Assembly: GCA_042691655.1 (NCBI GenBank)
Contig: CP170506.1
Coordinates: forward strand, 1,612,001-1,676,000
DNA length: 64,000 bases
Source: UBA695 sp042691655
GTDB lineage: Bacteria; Verrucomicrobiota; Verrucomicrobiia; Chthoniobacterales; Chthoniobacteraceae
Reading direction: 5' to 3'
Made by a program: the position numbers and the translations under genes. Positions 33,636-40,626 of the stretch are shown here, one piece after another; positions within the stretch are counted from its first letter, which is position 1, and every line of letters begins with the position of its first letter. Below the pieces are notes generated by a model. The model was given only the letters and a program-made list of their open reading frames with translations, had not been told where the DNA came from and did no database searches.

Positions 33636-33683
33636 AGTTCGCGGGGCGAACAATTCAGCCCATATTGCTTCGCTCCGCGAACT
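33636..33683. repeat. 48-bp palindromic repeat, copy 1 (left of prophage)
   Basis: Arms AGTTCGCGGGGCGAA and TTCGCTCCGCGAACT pair with one mismatch, and CAAT/ATTG extends the stem inwards. Two ungapped relatives of the same length lie at 40578-40625 (inside the prophage) and 42283-42330 (right of it). It follows the zinc-ribbon gene by 14 nt. No T-run, so it is more like a REP-type element than a terminator. Confidence 0.65.
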
Positions 33684-33748
33684 ATCGGCCCGCCAGAGGA
33701 CTCCGGGTTTTCCTAAACCAGCCAACCCAACAAAGCCTACGTTTGTGA

Positions 33749-33776
33749 ATTTAACACAACATATAGAGCCTCAACG
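33749..33776. other. attL: hybrid dif-like site
   Basis: Reads ATTTAACACAA (XerD-type arm), CATATA (centre), then GAGCCTCAACG, a degenerate XerC arm. The first 17 bases repeat exactly at 41734. Under the Xer model the left arm belongs to the host and the right arm came from the phage. Confidence 0.75.
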
Positions 33777-33784
33777 ACTTACAA

Positions 33785-33812
33785 AAGGCGTCAAAAATTC
33801 TTTTTTGTCAAC
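33785..33812 (-). terminator. Possible terminator at the end of the phage late operon
   Basis: Downstream of the Zot gene, GCGTTGAC and GACGC flank complementary oligo-A and oligo-T tracts, giving an AT-rich hairpin followed by CTTTT on the minus strand. The stem is imperfect, so this is tentative. Confidence 0.35.
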
Positions 33813-33827
33813 GCTTAATATATACCG

Positions 33828-35252
33828 TCAAAACTTACTCGGTGTAGCTCCACCAACCGGCAACGCAGAAACCCGCTTTGCCGCAGCCACGTTACCCGAT
33901 TCTCCCGAAGCCAGGGACGGCGCAGGGGTAGGGGACGGCGTTGCAAGAGACCCTTCCGAACGCTCAACGGCAACCACCGTGAGTAAACGCCCGTCCGGCT
34001 GACGAATCAGCACCACATTATCACTGATGCCCGTAACAAGCCCCCAGGGACACACCCGGTGTATGTAGTAGTTGCCACTCTCTGCCGTACGAAGCCCGCC
34101 ATCGCCGATGTAACCCCGAAACGTCTCCGTCTTTATATCATACGCACCCGTCTTTTCTTTATCCGGATCACCCCGGCGGCCACTACCGCCACCTGTCAAA
34201 CGAGACGCGCCACTGGAAGTCGCGTCTTGACGAGGCGATGACACAACCGGCTCTAACGATGTAGCCCCAGGCTTCACTCCGGTCTTTGCCAGTTTGTCCT
34301 GGGTCATTGCCGCTCCCTTATTCATTCCCCACAAGGTCAGCTTTTGAGGCAGGTAGATGCCCACAAAGGCCAACCCCAAGGCTAGCACGGCCGCAAAAAC
34401 ATAGATCCAATAGAGATGGATACCCCGGCGCTTCTGGCCAACGTCACTTTGAGCGCCAAATCGAGACCGTTTATAGCAACGGGCAATTCGAGGATTAAGA
34501 GAAACGTTACGTTTGGTTTGTGCAACCTGCCCGGGGGCCCCCGTCGGCGGCTCCAGATAGACTTTAATGCGGAACTGCTTTTGCCCGCCGCCGTTAAACG
34601 TGCCGAGAAGCAGGTGTTTAGCCGTATTCTCGCAAAACCAGTATTCTTGGGTCCGGACCCGAAAAGCTGAATCAACCAGCTTGGGCGCTTGGGTAATCCA
34701 GTAAACGTCGTCGCCACAATGCGCGTGGATCGCCGCGTAATCCGAAGCAACCAAACCATGTTTTTGCCAGTTCCGAGAGTTTAGGTGCTCGTGCAGCTCG
34801 TCGATAAAATAGATCACGCCGCCCAACTGAGATGCCTCCTGCAACACGGTATTTAGCCATTCCGCGCTATAACGGTTTGGGCCCTTTTCCTCAGGGCTAG
34901 GGGGCTCAGGTAATATGACACCTTCTGACTTTTCAATCTCTGGCAAGGCCTTGAGCTTTTCCGCCCATTCCTGGGCCTTTTCAACTGTTTTGGCCGGGCC
35001 GAGGTCTATGGCATTCCAGCCGCCCCGGTAACGCCAAAATTGCGCGGTCTCATCGTATCCTAATTTCCGAACGCGCCGGTAAAAGTCGATCTGCTTGCCT
35101 TGGGATAGGAAGTAAGCTTGGCATTCTTTGTACACCAACTCGATGTTGGTCACGATGAAACGCTTATCCGTCTCGCATAGCTTTAAAAGCTCGGCAACCG
35201 CGCAGATGGTTTTGCCGCCCGAAGGTTTACCGGTGATGGATATCATTCCCAT
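33828..35252 (-). CDS. Zot/pI-like filamentous phage assembly ATPase
   Basis: A 474-residue zonular-toxin-domain protein that powers filament assembly and extrusion at the inner membrane. Walker A is GKPSGGKT (residues 8-15), Walker B is VIYFIDE (146-152), and one membrane helix lies at about 281-301 (YWIYVFAAVLALGLAFVGIY). A Gly/Pro linker and a C-terminal periplasmic domain ending near GRLLTVVAVERSEG follow. This is the pI/Zot topology. The start has a perfect AGGAGG site 5 nt upstream. It is the last gene of the phage late operon. It is the strongest single marker of an inovirus. Confidence 0.92.
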   Translation of the reverse strand: MGMISITGKPSGGKTICAVAELLKLCETDKRFIVTNIELVYKECQAYFLSQGKQIDFYRRVRKLGYDETAQFWRYRGGWNAIDLGPAKTVEKAQEWAEKLKALPEIEKSEGVILPEPPSPEEKGPNRYSAEWLNTVLQEASQLGGVIYFIDELHEHLNSRNWQKHGLVASDYAAIHAHCGDDVYWITQAPKLVDSAFRVRTQEYWFCENTAKHLLLGTFNGGGQKQFRIKVYLEPPTGAPGQVAQTKRNVSLNPRIARCYKRSRFGAQSDVGQKRRGIHLYWIYVFAAVLALGLAFVGIYLPQKLTLWGMNKGAAMTQDKLAKTGVKPGATSLEPVVSSPRQDATSSGASRLTGGGSGRRGDPDKEKTGAYDIKTETFRGYIGDGGLRTAESGNYYIHRVCPWGLVTGISDNVVLIRQPDGRLLTVVAVERSEGSLATPSPTPAPSLASGESGNVAAAKRVSALPVGGATPSKF

Positions 35253-35261
35253 AATTGCCTC

Positions 35262-35504
35262 CTAAAAATCCAAGTTGGCGCCAGCAGAAACAACCCGGCG
35301 ATAGATCCACAGTCCGCCAAACACCAGCCCGACGCCGAACCCTTTCCAAAACGGAGCCCCGTCCGGTTGATACGTAACGGCAGCCTCAATACTAGCGAGC
35401 GAAGCCGCCGCCGCCGTGTCCGAGACAACAACAACCGCGCCCGTTGTTTCTTGCCCCAATGCAACGCCACCAAACAAAAGCAAGCCCAGTAATACTTTAC
35501 GCAT
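35262..35504 (-). CDS. Small phage membrane protein, candidate pVI or minor coat
   Basis: An 80-residue protein with a signal-like N-terminus (RKVLLGLLLFGGVALGQE), a short extracytoplasmic part and one C-terminal membrane helix (FGVGLVFGGLWIYRRVV) followed by a short tail. Its ATG overlaps the adsorption-protein stop region (TAATATG), and it precedes the Zot gene by 9 nt, the slot held by gene VI in Ff-like phages. It is much shorter than pVI (about 112 residues), so the assignment is positional only. Confidence 0.75.
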   Translation of the reverse strand: MRKVLLGLLLFGGVALGQETTGAVVVVSDTAAAASLASIEAAVTYQPDGAPFWKGFGVGLVFGGLWIYRRVVSAGANLDF

Positions 35505-35505
35505 A

Positions 35506-37239
35506 TTAAACCCCCGGAATGGCTTTAATTAGGGCAGCAGTAACGGTAATCATGAAGGTCTTGGCCTTTGCAACAAAGCAGTAATTGACAAACAGCGTTA
35601 CCAGAAAACCAACCGGCAACAAGTGAACCAAAAGGTGGTAGGCATAAGCACTGCCGCCCGCGCCCGTAACCGTTGACATCACGGAAGAAGTACTTGTCGG
35701 CAACGTGCCCCAAGAAGCCCAAGCTGCAAACAACACGGGAAACGCCGCAACCATGGTTGCTACCACAACGCAAAGCACAACCACAATCGCCAACCGCAAC
35801 GCGGAAAGGCCAGAGGATTCCCCCGGGATCCACGTCGATTCTCCCAGTGGTTGAAAAACCGACATTTGCGTGACGCCGCAAATCTCAGCCGCTCCCGTGC
35901 CGATTTGTTGGTAAACCCAGGCCAGGAAATACCCTGTAAAAACCATAATGATAACATTCCGGAGCCAGGTCATCAAAGCAGCAAGTTGCGGATGGGAATC
36001 AATGCTCATGTCAAGCGTCGAAGACCCCGTTATCCAATCAATGGTGTAAGAAAACTCAGACGAGCTTGTCGGATCGGACTCCAAAGACGGCCCATCACGC
36101 GGAATGCCGCTAGGAATACCATTACTATCCATAGCCGCCTTTAAAGCGTTGACCTTGTCCTGAACAGTTGAAAGAGAAGCTGAACCGGTTTCCGTAATAC
36201 TACCGGAAACCTCAGCAAGTTTATCATCCATTGCTTGTTTGACCGGGGTGTAAATATCGATGGAACCACTTGTAGCAGCAGTACCGTTAGCTGCTACCAT
36301 CGCCTCGTAAAGGTCCTGTTTGGTGACGCCATTGTTTTTCATAGCGGCGTCGATGGCGTCGTAAACATCCCCTCGTGTTAACGTAGAGGACGCACTAGTG
36401 CCTGATGTTCCCCCATAATTACTCAGCGACGTAGAACTTGACGGAGTTACGGTAGGCGAGGGGGTAGCAGTAGGACTTGCCCCGGGAGTAGGACTTGGCG
36501 TGGGTGTAGGCGTTGGAGTTGGAGTCGCTCCCGCAGTAGTCGCTTGATCTGATTTCGTAATCGTTGATACGCCGTCCCCGGGGTCTGAAACTGTAAATTT
36601 GTCGATTAACTGACCATCAGCATAAACCGTAACGACGTCGCCAACATAACAAGTCAACGACCACGTTTTAACACCACCAGCAGGAGCATAACCAGTCCCT
36701 GACATCTGAACAGACCCATTTACGGCTATAGATAAAGAATGGGTACCGCTTACTGTAAATAAAGTCTGTCCTTGAATTGTAATCAGTTTCTTTGTTGAAA
36801 TCGAATTAATATAAACGTCCTGATACAAAACCGTTGTTGACGAAACGGCCAAAGAAGAATCTGCCACATCAACACGTTGCCAAGTCAAAGTGTATGGAGT
36901 GGCGGTAAACGTAACGCCAGAACCGGTAGAACCGCTAACAACTCCCCAAGAATACGTAGTCCCTCCAGCACCAAAGGTAGCACTGCCCATAGCCAAAGTA
37001 CTACCCTCCATTACAGTAGTCGAGGTTGAATACAACGTGCTATAAGGAGGAGAATAATACTTTAAGTAAACTCCTAACGTGCCGGTACAATGGAACCGGG
37101 GGATTACCTGAACCGACTGAGCCGACCACAACGTACCGCCAGTACCATTAGTGCCACCAATATAATAAGCGTTGAACGTCTCAGCCCGCAGACTACCCAG
37201 AGAACAAAGAAAGCAGAGGAGCAAGAAGATGTTACGCAT
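35506..37239 (-). CDS. Phage adsorption protein (pIII-like) with multi-pass C-terminus
   Basis: A 577-residue protein. Signal peptide NIFLLLCFLCSLGSLRAE; a beta-rich, Ser/Thr/Tyr-rich N-terminal domain of about 230 residues; a Thr/Pro linker (repeated PTPTPTP and SPT units, about 240-285); and an Ala/Asp-rich helical region. The C-terminus has at least three membrane segments (NVIIMVFTGYFLAWVY; LAIVVVLCVVVATMVAAFPV; LLVHLLPVGFLVTLFVNYCF). The first three parts match the pIII attachment protein at the virion tip. The polytopic end resembles pVI, suggesting a fused tip protein. MRNIFLLL is chosen as the start because GGGAGG lies 4 nt upstream. Confidence 0.82.
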   Translation of the reverse strand: MRNIFLLLCFLCSLGSLRAETFNAYYIGGTNGTGGTLWSAQSVQVIPRFHCTGTLGVYLKYYSPPYSTLYSTSTTVMEGSTLAMGSATFGAGGTTYSWGVVSGSTGSGVTFTATPYTLTWQRVDVADSSLAVSSTTVLYQDVYINSISTKKLITIQGQTLFTVSGTHSLSIAVNGSVQMSGTGYAPAGGVKTWSLTCYVGDVVTVYADGQLIDKFTVSDPGDGVSTITKSDQATTAGATPTPTPTPTPSPTPGASPTATPSPTVTPSSSTSLSNYGGTSGTSASSTLTRGDVYDAIDAAMKNNGVTKQDLYEAMVAANGTAATSGSIDIYTPVKQAMDDKLAEVSGSITETGSASLSTVQDKVNALKAAMDSNGIPSGIPRDGPSLESDPTSSSEFSYTIDWITGSSTLDMSIDSHPQLAALMTWLRNVIIMVFTGYFLAWVYQQIGTGAAEICGVTQMSVFQPLGESTWIPGESSGLSALRLAIVVVLCVVVATMVAAFPVLFAAWASWGTLPTSTSSVMSTVTGAGGSAYAYHLLVHLLPVGFLVTLFVNYCFVAKAKTFMITVTAALIKAIPGV

Positions 37240-37240
37240 A

Positions 37241-37324
37241 TTACCTCCCGAAAATCTTTTCAATTCCGTAAACCGCCAGCCAGAAGCCCAAGCAGAATTC
37301 GCCGTATGTGATTAGCTCATACAT
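37241..37324 (-). CDS. 27-residue phage membrane peptide (pVII/pIX-like candidate)
   Basis: Reads MYELITYGEFCLGFWLAV and ends YGIEKIFGR, a single short hydrophobic helix with charged ends. It starts 4 nt after the stop of the coat-like gene, and its TAA lies within the ribosome site of the adsorption gene, a spacing that argues for real translational coupling. The minor coat proteins pVII and pIX of Ff phages are about 32 residues long and sit between gene VIII and gene III-type genes. The assignment is by size, topology and place. Confidence 0.6.
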   Translation of the reverse strand: MYELITYGEFCLGFWLAVYGIEKIFGR

Positions 37325-37328
37325 AGAC

Positions 37329-37673
37329 TTACCAGTAGTTGCGCCTATCGTCGGCGTCGTCTTCGTCGGGACCAAACGGACCATTGACAGGCCCCAAATC
37401 ACTGTCCCTCTCATTCTCGGCGTAATAATGATTCCATTCCTGGTCAATTTCCTCATCGGTAGGAAACCAGTCCTCGGGGTCCTGAGTTTCCGACGCCTTC
37501 TTGATTTCTCCGGAGTCATCAGAAGCCCGCCGAACAAACGAAATCACCAACACCAAAACAACACTGGCAACAAGGACGGCGGAAAACGTGTTGAACAGCG
37601 TCTTAGAGTTTGCCCCAAGAGACGTTAAAACGCTTGTGGAATCGTAAGCAGTTGTAACAGCAGCTAGGAACAT
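37329..37673 (-). CDS. Second coat-like protein with acidic C-terminal tail
   Basis: A 114-residue protein whose first half (YDSTSVLTSLGANSKTLFN, then a hydrophobic helix ending VISFVRR) is clearly paralogous to the mature major coat protein encoded upstream (YDATSSMTTLGTNSTTLFN ... IKFVRR). It lacks that protein's leader and instead has a tail of about 60 residues extremely rich in Asp and Glu after the basic RR. AAAGGAGG precedes the ATG. It may be a minor capsid variant, a chaperone of coat assembly or an end-cap. No similar arrangement is known to me. Confidence 0.75.
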   Translation of the reverse strand: MFLAAVTTAYDSTSVLTSLGANSKTLFNTFSAVLVASVVLVLVISFVRRASDDSGEIKKASETQDPEDWFPTDEEIDQEWNHYYAENERDSDLGPVNGPFGPDEDDADDRRNYW

Positions 37674-37685
37674 AGGAAGCCTCCT

Positions 37686-37832
37686 TTAAAATGAATCATC
37701 TTCCTCATCCGGATCGTCAAAATAATCAGGGTCCTCCTCGCCGTTCGGATCAAGTTGAACATAATCAGAATCCCGCTCAACATCCATATCGCCCCGCTCG
37801 TTTCCGATATCCTCATCGTTATCCCAAAACAT
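37686..37832 (-). CDS. Acidic 48-residue phage protein
   Basis: Begins MFWDNDEDIGNERGD and ends DPDEEDDSF; about half the residues are Asp or Glu, with no hydrophobic segment. AAGGAGG lies seven nt before the ATG, good evidence that it is translated. It follows the coat-gene terminator, so it is reached by read-through or by its own promoter. Its composition resembles the acidic tail of the following coat-like gene. Function unknown; it may mimic DNA or shield the basic end of coat subunits. Confidence 0.65.
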   Translation of the reverse strand: MFWDNDEDIGNERGDMDVERDSDYVQLDPNGEEDPDYFDDPDEEDDSF

Positions 37833-37849
37833 ATTCAGTCCTCCTTGGT

Positions 37850-37880
37850 AAAAAGGGGGAGGCGTCAAACCTCCCCCTAG
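37850..37880 (-). terminator. Rho-independent terminator after the major coat gene
   Basis: On the minus strand GGGGGAGG pairs with CCTCCCCC around TTTGACG and is followed by five T residues. It lies 23 nt after the coat gene stop. A terminator directly after gene VIII is a hallmark of filamentous phages, where it raises coat expression relative to downstream tip and assembly genes. Confidence 0.88.
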
Positions 37881-37902
37881 TTTTCACGTCAAATCCGGAC
37901 GC

Positions 37903-38223
37903 CTATCGGCCCGAACCGCGACGAACGAACTTGATCACAATGCCGAGGACCACAGCCGCAACCGACAGCGCCGCAAACGTGTTGAACAGCGTAGTGGAAT
38001 TGGTGCCGAGCGTGGTCATGGAGGAAGTGGCATCATAGACCTCAGCATCCACAGCGCGGGCCATAACAGTGCCAAACGCCATGGCACCAGCGGTCAGAAT
38101 GGCCGGGGCGCAACGACGAACCGTTTTCACCGCCGACTGAGCGGCGGATACGACACGATTTTTGACCGAAACCGCGAAGGAACGAGCCCCCGCGTAAACT
38201 TCATCAAACGAACGAAACGACAT
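37903..38223 (-). CDS. Major coat protein precursor (pVIII-like)
   Basis: A 106-residue precursor. A long basic leader with hydrophobic core (APAILTAGAMAFGTVM) ends at ARAVDA, a plausible signal-peptidase site after residue 60. The mature product would be 46 residues: EVYDATSSMTTLGTNSTT, a hydrophobic helix (AALSVAAVVLGIVI) and a basic end KFVRRGSGR. That is the charge layout and size of filamentous phage major coat subunits, whose basic end faces the DNA. AAAGGAGA precedes the ATG. Followed by a strong terminator and a paralogue. Confidence 0.85.
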   Translation of the reverse strand: MSFRSFDEVYAGARSFAVSVKNRVVSAAQSAVKTVRRCAPAILTAGAMAFGTVMARAVDAEVYDATSSMTTLGTNSTTLFNTFAALSVAAVVLGIVIKFVRRGSGR

Positions 38224-38237
38224 ATTTGTCTCCTTTT

Positions 38238-38621
38238 TTAGGTGTTACGTTCGCACCCCCTCGCGGTCCGGAAGAGAAGGCCCAGCAGAGCGGCCCATAA
38301 GACCGCTTGGAACACCTGCCAGAACCTTCTCTTCCGCAACCGATCGGAACTAGGTGCGGACCAGAGACGATTTGCCGCACGTTCCATCTTTTCTGAAGGT
38401 GATTCTGGGCGACCAGTTTGCACTTGACTCCATGCGGGTTTCGTGGCCGCAAGGATTGGCCTTAAAAGGAGATCGATTCCAGCCCGTTTACACCGCAGAC
38501 AAATTGTTTTTTGGGCACGCCGCCATTGACGCGCCCAGACTTCACGAACGCCCGCTACCTGGACCCCGTTACATACTCCATGATACTCGACAAAATACTG
38601 ATACCGGCGCCGCTTTCGCAC
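38238..38621 (-). CDS. Possible phage membrane protein, GTG start
   Basis: A 127-residue reading frame starting with GTG 10 nt after the previous gene's stop. It is Arg-rich, with one membrane helix near the C-terminus (FWQVFQAVLWAALLGLLF). A shorter version of about 49 residues could start at MERAANRLW. A GAGG site lies within the end of the upstream gene. It fills the gap before the coat gene on the coding strand, which supports it, but no family was recognised and the first half has an unusual composition. Confidence 0.5.
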   Translation of the reverse strand: MRKRRRYQYFVEYHGVCNGVQVAGVREVWARQWRRAQKTICLRCKRAGIDLLLRPILAATKPAWSQVQTGRPESPSEKMERAANRLWSAPSSDRLRKRRFWQVFQAVLWAALLGLLFRTARGCERNT

Positions 38622-38631
38622 GGCTTAAAGA

Positions 38632-38919
38632 CTACCTCAAAACCTGAGACGGAGCAAAGGCTCGAATCGACTGAAAAGCATGAAACAAACCGTAAAGGCC
38701 AAAAACCATAGCAACAACCCAAATCAGAAGCATAAAGCCTAACGGAACCGCAAACCACACCCAATGTTTCTGCAAAAACCTCAAAAAGGTGTAATCAGGC
38801 TGCACCTGTAGAATCACTCGATGTTCGTTACTCGGAGCTGAGTTCTTCCGATCTTCAAGCGGACTGCCGTGCTTACGAAGGTACCGCTCTATCGGATCAT
38901 CATCGTTCTGGTGTTCCAT
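38632..38919 (-). CDS. Phage membrane protein of unknown function
   Basis: A 95-residue protein with a charged N-terminal half (EHQNDDDPIERYLRKHGS) and one long hydrophobic segment (WVWFAVPLGFMLLIWVVAMV, continuing to LYGLF) near the C-terminus. It is the first gene after the large noncoding region, upstream of the coat genes. Small one-pass proteins at this place are common in inoviruses but are not conserved in sequence. Confidence 0.65.
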   Translation of the reverse strand: MEHQNDDDPIERYLRKHGSPLEDRKNSAPSNEHRVILQVQPDYTFLRFLQKHWVWFAVPLGFMLLIWVVAMVFGLYGLFHAFQSIRAFAPSQVLR

Positions 38920-39415
38920 GCCCCCGGATCAAATCAGCACCGTTACACTTTGTCAACCGGCACCGAACGCGCTTTGCCGTGCCCCGTTGCGCTCCGTTCG
39001 TCAAGCAGCAATCCGGCATAAACGGCTGACTCCCCAACTGGCCCGCCTCCCTGCCTCCCTCCCGAAGAGCCCACCAGGACCTACCAGAGCCCGCCCTGGG
39101 CCAGCCGGGTCCCCTCCATTTATTCCGTTTGCTGCTTGACGAGCCGGTGCTCACTACCGGCGGAAGGGGTTATGGGATTTGCGAGCAAATCCCTTGGGTT
39201 CGAATTCGACTGGCCTGCCGTGGGCGTTCGGTTTTCCTGATGATTTATTTTTGGATACACGTCACCTTCAAGCCAACCCATCCGCGCCGCCCGGCTTCGC
39301 CGGGCTGGCGCATGATGGGTCCCGGTTTTCGAGGTCCCGCATTGGATTGCGAGCCTCTAGCGACCGGTGGCCACGAGGGACCTCTGCGAGTATTCGCAGC
39401 AAGGTCAGAATCACG
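38920..39415. other. Phage noncoding region: candidate replication origin and packaging signal
   Basis: About 500 nt without a credible gene between the replication gene and the structural genes, the usual site of the inovirus intergenic region. It holds a 13-bp perfect inverted repeat (CGTCAAGCAGCAA at 38999-39011 with TTGCTGCTTGACG at 39129-39141) and three hairpins: GCCGGT/ACCGGC (39143-39161), GGGATTTG/CAAATCCC with a CGAG loop (39174-39193), and CTGCGA/TCGCAG (39384-39399). Such stems serve as nick sites, strand origins and the packaging signal in Ff phages. Which stem does what cannot be told. Confidence 0.65.
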
Positions 39416-39955
39416 CTAGCCGACAAAATCAACGCCACGCTTGGCCGCTATGAGGCGGTAAACGCTTTTGCTGATCGTCAGCTCATCTACGGTCGAGGCC
39501 CCGAACTTCGCGCTTTCGTGAATGTCGCCGCCTACGCGTGTCTCGCCCTCAAGGCGCAACCCACGGCGGGACGTTGTTTCGAAAAGCTCGGGCTTCGTAA
39601 GGTAGGACCCGGCGTCTCTACGCGGGTCAAAGACTGTAACACGCGCCATGCCCGCCGAGCCTTCAAGACCCGACCAGCGCTTGCGGATGTTATGGCAACT
39701 GTACAAGACCGGTTTCAAGCCGGTCGCCCCCAAGAGGGCATGGAAATGAAACCGCTCCGTTTGCTCCCCAAGCTCAGCACGGACCGCCCAAAGCATCTCC
39801 GGGAAGTAAACACATCCCGAAGCTGCTGTGGAACGGAGCCATTGGAACAACATATTGTACCGAACTCGCGCCGGTAGCTTCGCGACTTTGAATGTCAACG
39901 TTGCGAAGAACTCCCAGTTAACCTGTGCCAATATGTAAACGTCCGGGGATTCCAT
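39416..39955 (-). CDS. Rolling-circle replication initiator (HUH endonuclease)
   Basis: A 179-residue Rep protein. Motif 1 is FATLTF (residues 17-22), motif 2 is His70-Phe-His72 in HFHALLGA, and motif 3 is Tyr118-Leu-Thr-Lys in GSYLTKPE, the single catalytic tyrosine. It would nick the double-stranded phage origin to start rolling-circle synthesis of the single-stranded genome. An upstream start at 39994 is possible, but the ATG at 39955 directly follows the preceding stop (TAACATG). It is smaller than pII of Ff phages and closer to plasmid-type HUH Reps. Confidence 0.85.
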   Translation of the reverse strand: MESPDVYILAQVNWEFFATLTFKVAKLPARVRYNMLFQWLRSTAASGCVYFPEMLWAVRAELGEQTERFHFHALLGATGLKPVLYSCHNIRKRWSGLEGSAGMARVTVFDPRRDAGSYLTKPELFETTSRRGLRLEGETRVGGDIHESAKFGASTVDELTISKSVYRLIAAKRGVDFVG

Positions 39956-39956
39956 G

Positions 39957-40274
39957 TTACGGTTTCTTAGTGACGGACTCAGGCAGGATCGCACCCCTTA
40001 CAGATGTTTCCAAAAGATGCCCACGGCACTTTAAACGGCCGCCAAAGCCGGTTTCAAACTCGCGGATTACAATCTCAACCTGTTTATCACGCATCTGACC
40101 GAAGAACTGCACCTCAGATTCCCCAAGTCGGTAATCGAATGTGTTCGAAAACCGCTCGCCCGGGTGCGGGTCCATATCGAGGCAAGTCAACTGTTTTGCT
40201 TCTCCCGCGGGCTTGCCATTTTTCGCGGGCCAAGATTCTGTGGTTTCGTCAACGACGAGTACTTTAATACGCAT
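39957..40274 (-). CDS. Probable ssDNA-binding protein (pV-like)
   Basis: A 105-residue protein starting MRIKVLVVDETTESW, mostly beta-strand in character, with aromatic and basic positions (FDYRLGESEVQFFG; KQVEIVIREFETGFGGRLK) as expected for an OB-fold. It sits immediately before the Rep gene, the usual place of the gene V-type protein that coats new viral strands. Homology was not recognised directly, so the function is inferred from size, fold character and context. The frame is open for a long way upstream, but the ATG 5 nt after the zinc-ribbon stop is preferred. Confidence 0.65.
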   Translation of the reverse strand: MRIKVLVVDETTESWPAKNGKPAGEAKQLTCLDMDPHPGERFSNTFDYRLGESEVQFFGQMRDKQVEIVIREFETGFGGRLKCRGHLLETSVRGAILPESVTKKP

Positions 40275-40279
40275 TTTCT

Positions 40280-40600
40280 TTATTTCTGGTTTTGCCCAGG
40301 TTCCGCCTGGACGCCGGTTTCCGGCCACACGCCGGGGAGAGTTTGCTGTTGCACCATTGGCACGGGTTCCAACCGGCTCTTGTGCAACAACCGAAATTTC
40401 TTTTGCCTGCAACGATTCGAGCAGGTCTTTTCTTTTCCAAAAAGCTGAGTACCGCAGATCGGGCACCAACGGGACACCACAAGAGGAGACCCCAAAGTAT
40501 CCACAGACCACAAGGGCAGGGGACCAACGTGGAGAACACCGCAAGGAAGCTCCGGCGTTACACCCAACAGCGGATTTAGTTCGTGGGGCGAAGTATTCAC
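40280..40600 (-). CDS. Phage zinc-ribbon protein, GTG start
   Basis: About 106 residues from a GTG codon. A later GTG would give a shorter form. The clear feature is a four-cysteine zinc site, WCPICGTQLFGKEKTCSNRC followed by RQKKFRLLHK, a treble-clef or ribbon common in small DNA-binding proteins. The stop is 5 nt from the ssDNA-binding gene. It may regulate replication or late expression. The N-terminal 40 residues are Pro/Leu-rich and may not be coding. Confidence 0.55.
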   Translation of the reverse strand: MNTSPHELNPLLGVTPELPCGVLHVGPLPLWSVDTLGSPLVVSRWCPICGTQLFGKEKTCSNRCRQKKFRLLHKSRLEPVPMVQQQTLPGVWPETGVQAEPGQNQK

Positions 40601-40625
40601 GGCTCATTGCTTCGATAGGCGAACT
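40578..40625. repeat. 48-bp palindromic repeat, copy 2 (inside prophage)
   Basis: Aligns without gaps to the copies at 33636 and 42283. Arms AGTTCG...GCGAAG and CTTCG...GCGAACT are kept, while the stem middle is mismatched. It lies at the junction between the last gene of the small-gene chain and the zinc-ribbon gene, partly overlapping the start of the latter. Confidence 0.6.
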
Positions 40626-40626
40626 A

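Noticed and set aside
38900..39154. An 84-codon minus-strand frame across the phage noncoding region
   Set aside because: It is composed of low-complexity Gly/Arg/Trp runs, overlaps the next gene start and runs through one arm pair of the inverted repeat.
39143..39230. A tRNA-like stretch with a GGGTTCGAATTC segment
   Set aside because: The T-arm-like sequence is not followed by a matching stem, and no acceptor or anticodon arm could be folded. It is explained better as part of the phage hairpin region.
39179..39877. A 232-codon plus-strand reading frame inside the prophage
   Set aside because: It is antisense to the Rep gene, covers the structured noncoding region, has no ribosome site and no protein character. 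The minus frame carries the HUH motifs.
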